Below the pieces are notes generated by a model. The model saw nothing but the letters and a program-made list of their open reading frames with translations. It made no database searches and was not told the DNA's origin. The position numbers and the translations under genes were made by a program. Shown in pieces: positions 1 to 9,161 of a stretch of DNA of 64,000 bases (position 1 is the stretch's first letter; each line of letters begins with the position of its first letter). This DNA is from Xylanimicrobium pachnodae JCM 13526 = NBRC 107786 (GTDB lineage Bacteria; Actinomycetota; Actinomycetes; Actinomycetales; Cellulomonadaceae), in NCBI GenBank assembly GCA_001592145.1, contig BCWJ01000016.1, positions 1 through 64,000 on the forward strand, in the 5' to 3' direction.

Positions 1-29
1 GGGCGCCCCGGGGAAGTCCCGGGGCGCCC
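1..29 (-). terminator. GC-rich hairpin downstream of alaS
   Basis: Bases 1-12 and 18-29 form a perfect 12-bp stem around a 5-nt loop, 48 bases beyond the alaS stop codon. No U-tract follows on either strand, so it would be an actinobacterial hairpin-only terminator, or a leader structure of a gene lying outside the window. Confidence 0.55.
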
Positions 30-77
30 GCCTCGCCGTAGGCGCCGCTCACGCGCCGACCTCAACCATCTCGTCGC

Positions 78-2834
78 TCACGCGCCGACGGCGGAACGCA
101 CGCCGTCGGCGACACCGGCCAGCGCCGCGGGCAGCGCCGACGCGTCCCGGCCACCGCCCTGCGCGAGGTCCGGCTTGCCACCACCGCCGCCGCCCAGGGT
201 CTTGGCCGCGGCCTTGACGAAGTCCCCTGCCCGCAGGCCCCGATCCCGCGCGGCGGCGTTCGTCGCGACCACGACCAGGGGGCTGCCCCCGGCCACGCCA
301 CCGGCGACGACGACGGCCGGGTCGGCCTCGCCCAGGCGCCCGCGCACGTCGAGCACCAGGGTGCGCAGGTCGTCCGCCGACGCGACGTCACCGGCGTCGT
401 GCGCGACCACCCGCACGCCGCCGACACTCGGGGCCTGCGCGGCCAGCTCGCCCGCGACGGCCAGGAGCTGGCGGGTGCGCAGCGCGGCGAGCTCCTTCTC
501 CGTCTCCTTGAGCTTGGCGAGCAGCGACCCGACGCGGTCCGTGAGCTCCTCGGGACGTGCGCCCAGCAGGCCTGTGAGCTGGCCCACCAGGGCGTGCTCC
601 TTGGCCTGGAAGCCGTACGCGCCGTCGCCCACGAGTGCGTCTACGCGACGCACGCCTGAGCCGATCGAGGCCTCGCCGAGCAGGGCGACGCGCCCGATCT
701 CACCCGACGCCTTGACGTGGGTGCCGCCGCACAGCTCGCGCGACCAGTCGCCGCCGATCGAGACGACGCGCACGATCTCGCCGTACTTCTCCCCGAACAA
801 CGCCTGCGCGCCCAGGGCGCGGGCCGCGTCGAGCGACATGAGCTCGTCCGTGACGTCCAGGTTCTCCTGGAGGCGCAGGTTCACGCGCTCCTCGATCTCG
901 CCCAGCGTGGCGGCCGGCACCGCGCTCGGGGAACGGAAGTCGAACCGCACCCGGCTCGGCGCGTTCTCCGAGCCGGCCTGCGTGCGGTCCTCGCCCACGA
1001 GCTCGTGCAGCGCCTTGTGGATCATGTGGGTGGCCGAGTGGGCGCGGCTGATCGCCACGCGCCGCTCGGTGTCGACCGTCGCGGTGCCGGGGTCGCCCAG
1101 CGCGACGGTGCCCTCGATCAGGCGCCCGCGGTGCACGTTCAGCCCCTTGATGGGCCGCTGCACGTCGTCCACCTCGATCGTGGCGCCGCCGTCGAGCACG
1201 ATCGTGCCCTGGTCGGCGAGCTGACCGCCCGCCTCCGCATAGAACGGCGTGCGGTCCAGCACCACCTCGACGTCGAGATGCCCCTCGGTCACCGTCGCCG
1301 CCGGCGCCGGGACGCCGTCGACCAGCAGACCCACCACGGTCACCGCGGAGTCCAGGTCGGTGTACCCGAGGAACTCGACCGGCGAAGCCAGCTCGTGCGC
1401 GATCGACTCGTACGCGCGCAGGTCGGCGTGCCCCGTCTTCTTGGCGAGCGCGTCGGCCCGGGCACGGCGCTTCTGCTCCGCCATGAGGGCCCGGAACGCG
1501 GGCTCGTCGACCGTGACGCCCTGCTCGGCCGCCATCTCCAGGGTCAGGTCGATCGGGAACCCGTACGTGTCGTGGAGCTGGAACGCCGCGGCGCCGCCCA
1601 GCACGGGGAGCGACGCGCGCCCACCCTCGCTGCCCAGCGTGCCGCCCGCCCGCGACGAGGACGACGAGCCGGCCGCGAGCTTCGCCTTCGCGACGGCCGC
1701 GTCCAGGATGGTCGTGCCCGCCACCAGGGTGCGGCGGAACGCCTCCTCCTCGCCGTACGCGACCTCCGAGATGTTCGCGAAGCTCGTCTCCAGCTCCGGG
1801 TAGGACGCCTTCATGGCCTCCATCGACACGGGCAGCAGCGCGGGCAGCGCCTCGGCGTCGTACCCGAGCAGGCGCATGGAGCGCACGGCGCGGCGCAGGA
1901 TGCGGCGCAGCACGTACCCGCGCCCCTCGTTCGACGGGCGCACGCCGTCGCCGATGACCATCAGGCCCGAGCGCACGTGGTCGGCGATGACGCGCATGCG
2001 CACGTCGTCCTCGCCGTTCGCGCCGTAGGTCTTGCCGGTCAGGAGCTCGACGCGCTCGATGACCGGGTAGGTCTCGTCGATCTCGAACATGTTCTCCTTG
2101 CCCTGGAGCAGGAAGGCCATGCGCTCCAGGCCGGCGCCCGTGTCGATCGCCTTGCGGTCGAGCTCGCCCAGCAGCGGGTAGTCCTTGCCGACGCCCTCGC
2201 CGCGCACGAACTGGTCGAACACCAGGTTCCAGATCTCCAGGTAGCGGTCGCCGCCCGGGTCCACCGTGCCGCCGACGGCGTCGGGCCCGTAGGCGGGGCC
2301 GCGGTCGTAGTGCCACTCCGCGCAGGGGCCCGCCGGGCCGGGCTGGCCCGTGTCCCAGAAGTTCTCCTGGCGCGGGAGCCGCACGATGTGCTTCGGGTCC
2401 AGGCCGATGTTCTTGGTCAGGGCGTCGAACGACTCGGTGTCCTCGTCCCACAGGGTGACCCAGAGGCGGTCGCCGTCGAACCCGTAGCCGCCGCGGTCCT
2501 GGGCGCTCGTCAGCAGCTCCCACGCCATCTCGATGGCGCCCGTCTTGAAGTAGTCCCCGAACGAGAAGTTGCCGTTCATCTGGAAGAACGTGCCGTGCCG
2601 GGTGGTGCGGCCCACGTTCTCGATGTCGGCCGTGCGGATGCACTTCTGCACGCTCGCGGCACGCGGCCACGGGGCAGGCTCCGTACCCAGGATGTACGGG
2701 ATGAACGGGACCATGCCCGCGATGGTGAACAGGATCGACGGGTCGGGCGAGACCAGCGGGACGCTGGGCACGATCGCGTGGCCCTTCGACTCGAAGTAGT
2801 CGAGCCAACGCTGGCGGATATCGGCGGTGCGCAT
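78..2834 (-). CDS. alaS: Alanyl-tRNA synthetase
   Basis: Charges tRNA-Ala with alanine in the cytoplasm and hydrolyses mischarged Ser/Gly. The 918-residue product has the class II catalytic domain at the N-terminus. The editing domain carries HSATHMIH at about residues 599-606 and the zinc-site LCGGTH at about 701-706. The C-Ala domain ends with a glycine-rich stretch. The reading frame stays open 24 codons further upstream, but the family N-terminus (MRTADIRQRWLDYF) fixes the start at the ATG at 2834. A Ser/Gly-rich insert sits at about residues 387-414, between the tRNA-binding and editing regions, and looks like a disordered linker. Length is slightly above the usual ~880-900. Two small membrane-type genes lie just upstream on the same strand, as in many actinobacteria. 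Confidence 0.98.
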   Translation of the reverse strand: MRTADIRQRWLDYFESKGHAIVPSVPLVSPDPSILFTIAGMVPFIPYILGTEPAPWPRAASVQKCIRTADIENVGRTTRHGTFFQMNGNFSFGDYFKTGAIEMAWELLTSAQDRGGYGFDGDRLWVTLWDEDTESFDALTKNIGLDPKHIVRLPRQENFWDTGQPGPAGPCAEWHYDRGPAYGPDAVGGTVDPGGDRYLEIWNLVFDQFVRGEGVGKDYPLLGELDRKAIDTGAGLERMAFLLQGKENMFEIDETYPVIERVELLTGKTYGANGEDDVRMRVIADHVRSGLMVIGDGVRPSNEGRGYVLRRILRRAVRSMRLLGYDAEALPALLPVSMEAMKASYPELETSFANISEVAYGEEEAFRRTLVAGTTILDAAVAKAKLAAGSSSSSRAGGTLGSEGGRASLPVLGGAAAFQLHDTYGFPIDLTLEMAAEQGVTVDEPAFRALMAEQKRRARADALAKKTGHADLRAYESIAHELASPVEFLGYTDLDSAVTVVGLLVDGVPAPAATVTEGHLDVEVVLDRTPFYAEAGGQLADQGTIVLDGGATIEVDDVQRPIKGLNVHRGRLIEGTVALGDPGTATVDTERRVAISRAHSATHMIHKALHELVGEDRTQAGSENAPSRVRFDFRSPSAVPAATLGEIEERVNLRLQENLDVTDELMSLDAARALGAQALFGEKYGEIVRVVSIGGDWSRELCGGTHVKASGEIGRVALLGEASIGSGVRRVDALVGDGAYGFQAKEHALVGQLTGLLGARPEELTDRVGSLLAKLKETEKELAALRTRQLLAVAGELAAQAPSVGGVRVVAHDAGDVASADDLRTLVLDVRGRLGEADPAVVVAGGVAGGSPLVVVATNAAARDRGLRAGDFVKAAAKTLGGGGGGKPDLAQGGGRDASALPAALAGVADGVRSAVGA

Positions 2835-2964
2835 CAAAGTCCTTCGCAAGAACGTGGGGGTCGGCCCATTGTCTCGCGTGGCCGGGGCGCAACGCGCCGG
2901 GCACACGGTGGGGCCGGGAATGGGGTCCGGTGGCAGGCGCGGGACGTGCCGGGCTCGTGCTTCG

Positions 2965-3342
2965 TCAGAACGAGTAGCCGAGCTCCGACTCGTCGGTGTC
3001 GACGTCGTCGACCACGCCGCTGGGGCCGCCCGCAGGAGAGTCCCTGCGGGCGCCGGTAGCTCGGCCCTGGGCCGCGCGCTCGGCGCGCGTCACGTCGGGG
3101 TGCTGCTGGCCGCGGGCCAGGAGCGCGTCGGTCAGCTCGACCTCACGGCGGGCGCGGGCCTCCCCGAACGTCTCACGGAAGTCCGCCAGCCAGCCGCTCG
3201 CGCGCTCCCCGGCGTCGTGCGCGGCCCGCTCGGCACGTTCGGCGACCGACGACGGAAGGTATTGCTGCACGATGGCGCGGCCCTTGCGGTACACCACGAT
3301 GGTCACGGCGACGCCGACGCCCACCCACACGAGGCGGCGCAT
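2965..3342 (-). CDS. Small protein with N-terminal membrane anchor (DUF6167-like)
   Basis: A 125-residue protein with one hydrophobic segment at about residues 3-19 (MRRLVWVGVGVAVTIVVYRK). A charged helical body follows, with an acidic, disordered-looking tail. The function is unknown. Its ATG lies one base after the TGA of the DUF948 gene, so the two are surely cotranscribed and probably translationally coupled. The pair sits immediately before alaS, a position these two families commonly hold in actinobacteria. I assign DUF6167 from general resemblance and context, not from a search. Confidence 0.75.
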   Translation of the reverse strand: MRRLVWVGVGVAVTIVVYRKGRAIVQQYLPSSVAERAERAAHDAGERASGWLADFRETFGEARARREVELTDALLARGQQHPDVTRAERAAQGRATGARRDSPAGGPSGVVDDVDTDESELGYSF

Positions 3343-3343
3343 C

Positions 3344-3709
3344 TCAGTGCCGTCCCTTGCGCGCCGACGCCTTCTCGAACGCCTGGCGCACGCCGTAGGA
3401 GAACGCTGCGACCTTGACGAGCGGGCGGCCGAGTGTCGCCGCGTACAGGCCGGTCAGCGCGGAGACGTTCTCCGAGACCTGCGCCGCCGACGTCGTGATG
3501 GTGTCGACCTTGCCGAGCTGGGTGTTGGCGCCCGCGACGGTGTCCTTCGCCTCGTCGAGGATCGGGACCGAGTGCTCGGTGACCTCCCGCAGCGAACGGG
3601 TCGCCTCGTCGAACACGCGACCCAGCTTGACGAGTGGCAGCGCCAGGAACCCGACCAGCAGTACGAAGGCGATGGCGGCGATCAGCCCTGCCACGTCACC
3701 CACGGTCAT
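3344..3709 (-). CDS. DUF948 domain protein
   Basis: A 121-residue protein. The N-terminal transmembrane helix is at about residues 8-27 (AAIAFVLLVGFLALPLVKLG). It is followed by an amphipathic helical region of the DUF948 type, with regular spacing of small hydrophobic residues and repeated T/S/E positions resembling a methyl-accepting coiled coil, and a short basic tail. The role is unknown; the family is membrane-attached and general-stress associated in Firmicutes. The start ATG at 3709 is preceded by GGGGAG at good spacing. It is coupled to the downstream 125-residue gene and separated from rpsD by a strong hairpin. Confidence 0.85.
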   Translation of the reverse strand: MTVGDVAGLIAAIAFVLLVGFLALPLVKLGRVFDEATRSLREVTEHSVPILDEAKDTVAGANTQLGKVDTITTSAAQVSENVSALTGLYAATLGRPLVKVAAFSYGVRQAFEKASARKGRH

Positions 3710-3764
3710 GTTCCACTCCCCTGCTCTCGACGAACGCCCACGTCACCCTACCCGGCAAGGGCGA

Positions 3765-3801
3765 AGCCCCGCCGTCTGCGACACGGCAGATGGCGGGGCT
3801 C
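3765..3801 (-). terminator. Terminator after rpsD
   Basis: A 15-bp stem with one G-U pair (3765-3779 with 3787-3801) encloses a short loop. It lies between the rpsD stop and the DUF948 gene on the same strand. There is no long U-run after it, so termination may be partial. Confidence 0.65.
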
Positions 3802-3829
3802 CGGGTGGATCAGCGAGCGTGCTCGGCTC

Positions 3830-4456
3830 TCAGCGTGCGTAGAACTCGACGACCAGCTGGACCTCGCAGGTCACGGGGACCTCGGCGCGCTTGGGGCGGC
3901 GGGTCAGCGTGGCCTGGAGCTTCTCCAGCGAGACGTCCAGGTAGCCCGGGACGGCGGGCAGCACGTCGCGGTGCGCACCGGCGGCGGCCACCTGGAACGG
4001 CGTGGTGGCCTGCGACTTCGGCTTGACCTGGAGGGTCTGGCCGGGCTTCACGCGGAACGACGGGCGGTCCACGATCTTGCCGTCCACGAGGATGTGGCGG
4101 TGGGTGACGGCCTGGCGCGCCTGCAGGATGGTGCGGGCGAAGCCGGAGCGCAGCACGAGCGCGTCGAGACGCGTCTCGAGGTCCTCGACCATGACCTCAC
4201 CGGTCAGGCCGGCGGTCTTGCGGGCGGTCTCGTAGACCTTGACGAGCTGCTTCTCGCGCAGCGCGTACTGGGCGCGCAGACGCTGCTTCTCGCGCAGACG
4301 GACCGCGTAGTCCGACTCGGTGCGGCGACGGGCGCGGCCGTGCTCACCGGGCGGGTAGGGACGCTTCTCGAAGTGCTTGACGGCCTTCGGCGTCAGGGCG
4401 ATGCCCAGGGCGCGGCTCAGGCGAACCTGGCGGCGCGAGCGGGTGACAGAGGTCAC
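3830..4456 (-). CDS. rpsD: 30S ribosomal protein S4, zinc-free type
   Basis: A primary 16S rRNA-binding protein of the small subunit body. The 208 residues include the S4 RNA-binding domain at about 95-160 ([19 protein letters not shown]). The N-terminus lacks the CxxC...C zinc cluster of the classic form: there is no cysteine before residue ~190. This is therefore the C-minus paralogue common in actinobacteria. The start is the GTG at 4456, preceded by GGAAG; family alignment ([15 protein letters not shown]) supports it. The gene is monocistronic or first of a transcription unit, as in other actinobacteria where rpsD is separate from the alpha operon. Confidence 0.97.
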   Translation of the reverse strand: MTSVTRSRRQVRLSRALGIALTPKAVKHFEKRPYPPGEHGRARRRTESDYAVRLREKQRLRAQYALREKQLVKVYETARKTAGLTGEVMVEDLETRLDALVLRSGFARTILQARQAVTHRHILVDGKIVDRPSFRVKPGQTLQVKPKSQATTPFQVAAAGAHRDVLPAVPGYLDVSLEKLQATLTRRPKRAEVPVTCEVQLVVEFYAR

Positions 4457-4475
4457 GGTGCTTCCTGTCCTGTTG

Positions 4476-4530
4476 AGGAGCTGATGAGGTCACACCCGAG
4501 CCCGGAGTTCTCCGTGTCGGGTGCGGGACC
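4476..4530 (-). promoter_or_regulatory. Possible structured leader of rpsD
   Basis: On the minus strand the 197-base gap between rarA and rpsD contains a 7-bp stem (CACCCGA / TCGGGTG) enclosing further partial pairing, 20-75 bases upstream of the rpsD start. S4 is autoregulated through its leader in several bacteria, but I recognise no conserved S4-leader motif here. The rest of the gap shows nothing distinct. Confidence 0.25.
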
Positions 4531-4653
4531 AGCCGAGTGAGACGCTCCCGGAGGAGGTTCGGGGGCCGAGGTCCCAGGAGTGCCGGTCGGTTCGCTCACG
4601 CGAAACCCGCCCGGACAACCTGACCATCCTACCCCACCGCCGGGTCGCCGCCG

Positions 4654-6081
4654 TCAGGCCCGCCTGCCGCGGCCCAGGATCTCGCGGATGCGGCGCAGGC
4701 GGTCGGTGACCTGCCGTTCGAAGCCGCGGTCGGTCGGCTCGTAGTAGCGCCGGTCCGCCAGCTCGTCCGGAAGGTACTGCTGGGGCGCGACGGCGGACTC
4801 CACGTCGTGCGGGTACACGTAGCCCTTCCCGTGACCCAGCACCTTCGCGCCGGCGTAGTGCGCGTCGCGCAACGGAAGCGGCACGGTACCGATCCGACCC
4901 GCGCGCACGTCCGCGAGCGCCGCGTCGATGCCGACGACGACGGCGTTGGACTTGGGGGCGGTGGCGATGTGGATGACGGCCTCGGCAAGGATGATGCGTC
5001 CCTCGGGCATGCCCACCAGCGCGACGGCCTGGGCGGCGGCGACGGCGGTCTGCAGGGCGGAGGGGTCGGCCATGCCGACGTCCTCGGCGGCGTGGACCAT
5101 GAGGCGGCGGGCGATGTAGCGGGGGTCTTCTCCCGCGGCGATCATGCGGGCCAGGTAGTGCAGGGCGGCGTCGACGTCGGAGCCGCGCATGGACTTGATG
5201 AACGCGCTGATGACGTCGTAGTGCTGGTCGCCGTCGCGGTCGTAGCGCACGGCGGCGACGTCGACGGCGCGTTCGACGGTGGCGAGGTCGACGACGACGG
5301 GCGCCTCCGTGCCGGTGCCGGCGTCGGTGGTGCCGGCGTGACCGGTGCGGGGGCTCCGGTCCGCGAGGGCCGTCCCGGCGGCGGCTTCGAGGATGGTCAG
5401 GGCTTTACGTGCGTCTCCTCCGGCCATGCGCACGAGCTGGTCGGCGGCGTCGTCGGCGAGGGTGACGGTGCCGGCGAGGCCGCGCGAGTCGGTGACGGCG
5501 CGGCCGACGAGCGCGGCGACGTCGTCGTCGGTCAGGGGGCGCAGCGTGAGCAGCAGGGAGCGCGAGAGCAGCGGCGAGATGACGGAGAAGGACGGGTTCT
5601 CGGTGGTGGCGGCGACGAGTGTGACCCAGCGGTTCTCGACGGACGGCAGGAGGGCGTCCTGCTGGGACTTGGAGAACCGGTGCACCTCGTCGATGAACAG
5701 GACCGTCTCCTCGCCGGACGCCGCGAGGCGGCGGCGGGCGTCCTCGACGACCTGGCGCACGTCCTTGACGCCCGCGGTGACGGCGGAGAGCTCGACGAAG
5801 CGGCGCCCGGAGACGGTGGCGACCAGGTAGGCGAGGGTGGTCTTGCCGGTGCCGGGCGGGCCCCACAGGATCACGGAGCCGGGGGCGGCGCGCCGGGCAA
5901 CGTCATCGACGGGTTCGACCAGGCGGCGCAGGGGCGATCCGGGGGCCAGGAGGTGGTCCTGCCCGGCGACCTCGTCCAGGGTCACCGGGCGCATGCGGAC
6001 CGCGAGCGGGGCTGAGGGTCCGGTGCGGGTCACCACGGGGGTGCCGTGCTCGCCCGTGGTGATCGCGTCGAACAGGTCCAT
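4654..6081 (-). CDS. rarA: Replication-associated recombination protein A (RarA/MgsA AAA+ ATPase)
   Basis: A clamp-loader-like AAA+ ATPase acting at stalled replication forks. The 475 residues contain Walker [10 protein letters not shown] near residue 74, Walker [16 protein letters not shown] near 129, sensor 1 AATTENPSF and a C-terminal MgsA helical tetramerisation region. A Ser/Thr/Ala-rich loop at about 240-260 is longer than usual. The start ATG at 6081 gives the usual RarA N-terminus with the [11 protein letters not shown] motif at ~33. It is divergent from the FAD monooxygenase gene. M. tuberculosis Rv2559c occupies the equivalent place near alaS. Confidence 0.96.
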   Translation of the reverse strand: MDLFDAITTGEHGTPVVTRTGPSAPLAVRMRPVTLDEVAGQDHLLAPGSPLRRLVEPVDDVARRAAPGSVILWGPPGTGKTTLAYLVATVSGRRFVELSAVTAGVKDVRQVVEDARRRLAASGEETVLFIDEVHRFSKSQQDALLPSVENRWVTLVAATTENPSFSVISPLLSRSLLLTLRPLTDDDVAALVGRAVTDSRGLAGTVTLADDAADQLVRMAGGDARKALTILEAAAGTALADRSPRTGHAGTTDAGTGTEAPVVVDLATVERAVDVAAVRYDRDGDQHYDVISAFIKSMRGSDVDAALHYLARMIAAGEDPRYIARRLMVHAAEDVGMADPSALQTAVAAAQAVALVGMPEGRIILAEAVIHIATAPKSNAVVVGIDAALADVRAGRIGTVPLPLRDAHYAGAKVLGHGKGYVYPHDVESAVAPQQYLPDELADRRYYEPTDRGFERQVTDRLRRIREILGRGRRA

Positions 6082-6245
6082 GCGCCCACCCTACGGAGCG
6101 TCACCGACGCCGTGGGTGCGCGGCGGAGCGAGACCGCTCCTGTGACGACGCCGTCGACCGAGGACGTGTGGCTGACGCGGTCGTGGCCGATGGCGCGTCG
6201 GCGGGTTGGGCCGTAGACAGGGGTGGGCATCGTCCATCCCATCTC

Positions 6246-6253
6246 GAGGAGGA
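6246..6253 (+). promoter_or_regulatory. Strong ribosome binding site that fixes the monooxygenase start
   Basis: GAGGAGGA lies four bases before the GTG at 6257. It places initiation 17 codons inside the longest open frame, exactly where the Rossmann beta strand begins (DADVIVIGAGPTG). Confidence 0.8.
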
Positions 6254-6256
6254 ACC

Positions 6257-7729
6257 GTGGACGCAGACGTGATCGTGATCGGGGCCGGACCCACCGGTCT
6301 GCTGCTCGCCGGCGACCTCGCGGCGCAGGGCGTGCGCGTCACCGTCGTGGAGAAGCGGCCGGCCACCGTGAGCAACCTGACCAGGGCGTTCGCCGTGCAT
6401 GCCCGCACCCTGGAGGTGCTCGACGCCCGCGGCCTTGCCGACGACCTGCTGACCACCGGTCAGGTGGTGCCCCGCGTGCGGCTCTTCGGCCGGATCGACG
6501 TGGACCTCTCCCGCCTGCCGACCCGCTTCCCGTTCGTGCTGATCACCCCGCAGTACGAGGTCGAGCGGCTGTTGCGACGCCGCGCCGAGGGCGCGGTCAC
6601 GTTCCGGTTCGACACGCGGGTCACGGCGATCCGCCAGGACGCGAGCACCGTCACGGTCGACGTCGAAGGAGCCGACGGCCCCGAGACGCTGCGCTCGGCG
6701 TGGCTCGTGGGCGCCGACGGCGTGCACTCCACGGTCCGTCCCGCCGTCAGCATCCCGTTCCCCGGCCGCACGGTCATCCGTGCCATGGTCCTGGCCGACG
6801 TGCGCCTCACGACCACGCCCACGGACCCGCTCACCGTCGCCGGCCGGTCCGGGGCGCTCGGCTTCCTCGCACCGTTCGGCCACGGGTGGTACCGCTTCAT
6901 CGGGTGGGCGGGCGAGCGCACGCTCGACGACCCGGTCACCCTCGACGAGGCGCGGGCCATCGCCCGGTTCACGCTCGGGGACGACTACGGGATGCACGAC
7001 GCCCGGTTCCTGACCCGGTTCGCCGCGGACGAACGCCAGGCGCCGACCTACCGGGCGGGGCGGGTCCTGCTGGCCGGCGACGCGGCGCACGTGCACAGCC
7101 CGGCCGGCGGGCTCGGCATGAACACCGGCCTCCAGGACGCGGCCAACCTCGGGTGGAAGCTCGCCGCCGTCGTGCGCGGGGCGGATGCCGCCCTGCTGGA
7201 CACCTATCAGGCCGAACGCCACCCGGTGGGGCGGCAGGTCCTGCGCGCGAGCGGCACCGTCCTGCGGCTCGCGGTCGGCCGCGGCCCGCTCGCCGCCGCG
7301 GGACGGCGCCTGCTCCCCTGGCTGCTCGCCCACGTCCGCCCGGTGGCACGCAAGGCTGCCCTGACCGTCTCCGCCATCGGCGTGGCCTACCCGTCCCCGC
7401 GCGGCGCGCACCCGCTCGTCGGCCGGCGTGCGGCGGACCTCCCGCTGCGGCCCGGTCCCGGTGGCGCCACGCTGGCGCAGGCCCTGCGCCCGGGACGGTT
7501 CGTGGTGGTCCAGGCGGCGGGCCCGGACGCGTCCTTCGCGCCCGTGCCCGGAGAGGTCGACGTCGCCGAGCGTGTCGTCGTGCGGCGCGCAGACGGCGGC
7601 TCCGACGCGCTGCTCGTGCGACCCGACGGCTACGTCGCAGGCGCGTACCGCACGGCCGGTGCGCCGGGCTCACCCGCCACGACGCCCGCCACCTCACCCG
7701 CCACCTCACCGCGGCGTGCCACCCTGTGA
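6257..7729 (+). CDS. FAD-dependent aromatic monooxygenase-like protein
   Basis: A 490-residue group A flavoprotein monooxygenase (PHBH/UbiH fold). The dinucleotide motif VIGAGPTGLLLAGDL is at residues ~6-20, the DG motif GADGVHSTVRP at ~155, and the GD motif LAGDAAHVHSPAGGLGMN at ~274. Such enzymes hydroxylate phenolic or polyketide substrates using NAD(P)H and O2; the substrate here cannot be read. The C-terminus resembles the degenerate thioredoxin-like domain of phenol hydroxylases but is short, and the last ~25 residues are Pro/Thr/Ser-rich. The next gene starts five bases after this stop. The pair interrupts the conserved rarA-aspS interval, which suggests a lineage-specific insertion. 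Confidence 0.88.
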   Translation: MDADVIVIGAGPTGLLLAGDLAAQGVRVTVVEKRPATVSNLTRAFAVHARTLEVLDARGLADDLLTTGQVVPRVRLFGRIDVDLSRLPTRFPFVLITPQYEVERLLRRRAEGAVTFRFDTRVTAIRQDASTVTVDVEGADGPETLRSAWLVGADGVHSTVRPAVSIPFPGRTVIRAMVLADVRLTTTPTDPLTVAGRSGALGFLAPFGHGWYRFIGWAGERTLDDPVTLDEARAIARFTLGDDYGMHDARFLTRFAADERQAPTYRAGRVLLAGDAAHVHSPAGGLGMNTGLQDAANLGWKLAAVVRGADAALLDTYQAERHPVGRQVLRASGTVLRLAVGRGPLAAAGRRLLPWLLAHVRPVARKAALTVSAIGVAYPSPRGAHPLVGRRAADLPLRPGPGGATLAQALRPGRFVVVQAAGPDASFAPVPGEVDVAERVVVRRADGGSDALLVRPDGYVAGAYRTAGAPGSPATTPATSPATSPRRATL

Positions 7730-7733
7730 TGCC

Positions 7734-8369
7734 ATGACGGCTCCGCACCCCACCGACACACTGCTCGCACGGGCCGCGGCCCTGGCCGATCGCGGCACCC
7801 GCACGATCCTGGGTGTTGCCGGGGCGCCGGGCGCGGGCAAGTCGACCCTCGCGCGCACTCTCGTCGACGCGCTCGGACCCGATCTCGCCGTCGGCGTGGG
7901 CATGGACGGGTTCCACCTGTCGAACACCGTGCTCGCCGCGCTCGGGCGCCGGGACCGCAAGGGCGCCATCGACACGTTCGACGACGCGGGGTATGCCGCC
8001 CTCCTGACCCGGATCGCGAACCAGCGACCCGGGGACGGGCCCGTGTACGCACCCGTGTTCCGACGCGAGCTCGAGGAACCGGTCGCCGCAGGAGTCGCGG
8101 TCCGGGCCGACGTGCCCCTCGTGGTCACCGAGGGCAACTACCTGCTCGCGCGCACCGGGGCGTGGCCCGCGGCCCGCGCCCGCCTGGCGGAGGTCTGGTT
8201 CCTGGTCGCCCCCGAGACGCTGCGCCAGGAGCGGCTCGCCGCGAGGCACGTCGCCTTCGGCAAGTCACCCGACGACGCCCGCGCCTGGGCGCTCGGCCCG
8301 GACCAGGTCAACGCCGAGCTCGTCACGGCGACGAAGGGCGACGCCGACCTGGTGGTCGACTGGGGCTGA
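7734..8369 (+). CDS. P-loop nucleoside/nucleotide kinase family protein
   Basis: A 211-residue protein of the uridine kinase/PanK-like family (YggC/FrcK type). Walker A GAPGAGKST is at about residue 30. The GMDGFHLSN acidic motif is near 57, followed by LGRRDRKGAIDTFD, typical of this family, and VTEGNYLL near 124. It probably phosphorylates a small sugar or nucleoside; the substrate is unknown. The ATG at 7734 follows the monooxygenase stop by four bases, so both are on one mRNA. It converges on the GNAT gene 15 bases away. Confidence 0.82.
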   Translation: MTAPHPTDTLLARAAALADRGTRTILGVAGAPGAGKSTLARTLVDALGPDLAVGVGMDGFHLSNTVLAALGRRDRKGAIDTFDDAGYAALLTRIANQRPGDGPVYAPVFRRELEEPVAAGVAVRADVPLVVTEGNYLLARTGAWPAARARLAEVWFLVAPETLRQERLAARHVAFGKSPDDARAWALGPDQVNAELVTATKGDADLVVDWG

Positions 8370-8384
8370 CCCGTCTGAGCCCTC

Positions 8385-9161
8385 TCAGCGAGAGCTCTCG
8401 TTCTCTTGGACCACCACGAAACCGACCCGCGCGTAGGCGGCGCGGGCCGCGTCGTTGGCGGCGTACATGCCCAACGTGACGATGGGCGCCTCCCCGAGAC
8501 CCGCGCGCACCGCGACCGCCGTGGTCGCGGCCGCGACGCCCCGGCGCCGCCACGCGGGGTCGGTCCCGATCGAGCCGAGCACCCACGGCGCCCCGGGCAC
8601 ACGCCGGTCGGCGCCGACGACGCCGCGCAGCACCCCGGCTGCGTCGCGCCACCCCCACCAGCGAGCGCGCGGCGCGCCGACGGCGAGCTCACCGTCCGGG
8701 TGCGCGACGGCCAGGGCGGCGGCCGCCTCGGCGAGCGCGCGGGTGCCCATGAGCTCCTCGGCCCGGTCCTCCCCGGGCAGCGGGTCCGGTGGGCGGTCGA
8801 TCATCATCCAGTCCCAGAACCCGTGCGCGGGCCGGTCGAACGGGGCCGGGACCGAGCCGGACGCCCGCGCGAGAGCCGCGCGGGTGCCCCGCGGCACCGT
8901 GGTGCGCCCGATCTCACCCAGGTCCCCCGCGTCGAGGATCAGGCGTGCCACACCGTCGGGCGTGCCGATCCCGTACAGGCCCGCGCCGGGCGGTTCGGTG
9001 GGCGCGTTGCGGTGCAGCCGCAACAGCAGGGCCTCGTCGTCGCACCACGCGTCGCGGACGTCCCACGCGTGGTGCGCCGACTCGGTGACCACGATCGGGT
9101 GGGCGTCCCACGGCTGCGGGACACCGGCCACCCACCGTCCGGCCGGCGGGGGTGGGGTCAC
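8385..9161 (-). CDS. GNAT family N-acetyltransferase, translationally coupled to aspS
   Basis: A 258-residue protein. The C-terminal half has the GNAT acetyl-CoA site ([18 protein letters not shown], the R/Q-x-x-G-x-G/A pattern) and the final beta strand YARVGFVV. The N-terminal half is less clear and may be a second degenerate GNAT fold. The substrate is unknown. The start is a GTG whose last two bases overlap the aspS TGA (GTGA at 9158-9161), which implies coupled translation. Frames reading further upstream inside aspS are antisense-like extensions without support. Confidence 0.82.
   Translation of the reverse strand: MTPPPPAGRWVAGVPQPWDAHPIVVTESAHHAWDVRDAWCDDEALLLRLHRNAPTEPPGAGLYGIGTPDGVARLILDAGDLGEIGRTTVPRGTRAALARASGSVPAPFDRPAHGFWDWMMIDRPPDPLPGEDRAEELMGTRALAEAAAALAVAHPDGELAVGAPRARWWGWRDAAGVLRGVVGADRRVPGAPWVLGSIGTDPAWRRRGVAAATTAVAVRAGLGEAPIVTLGMYAANDAARAAYARVGFVVVQENESSR

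Noticed and set aside
717-3059. Long plus-strand open frame across alaS (780 codons)
   Set aside because: Antisense shadow of a high-GC gene: His/Arg/Val-rich, no domain, while the opposite strand encodes a full AlaRS.
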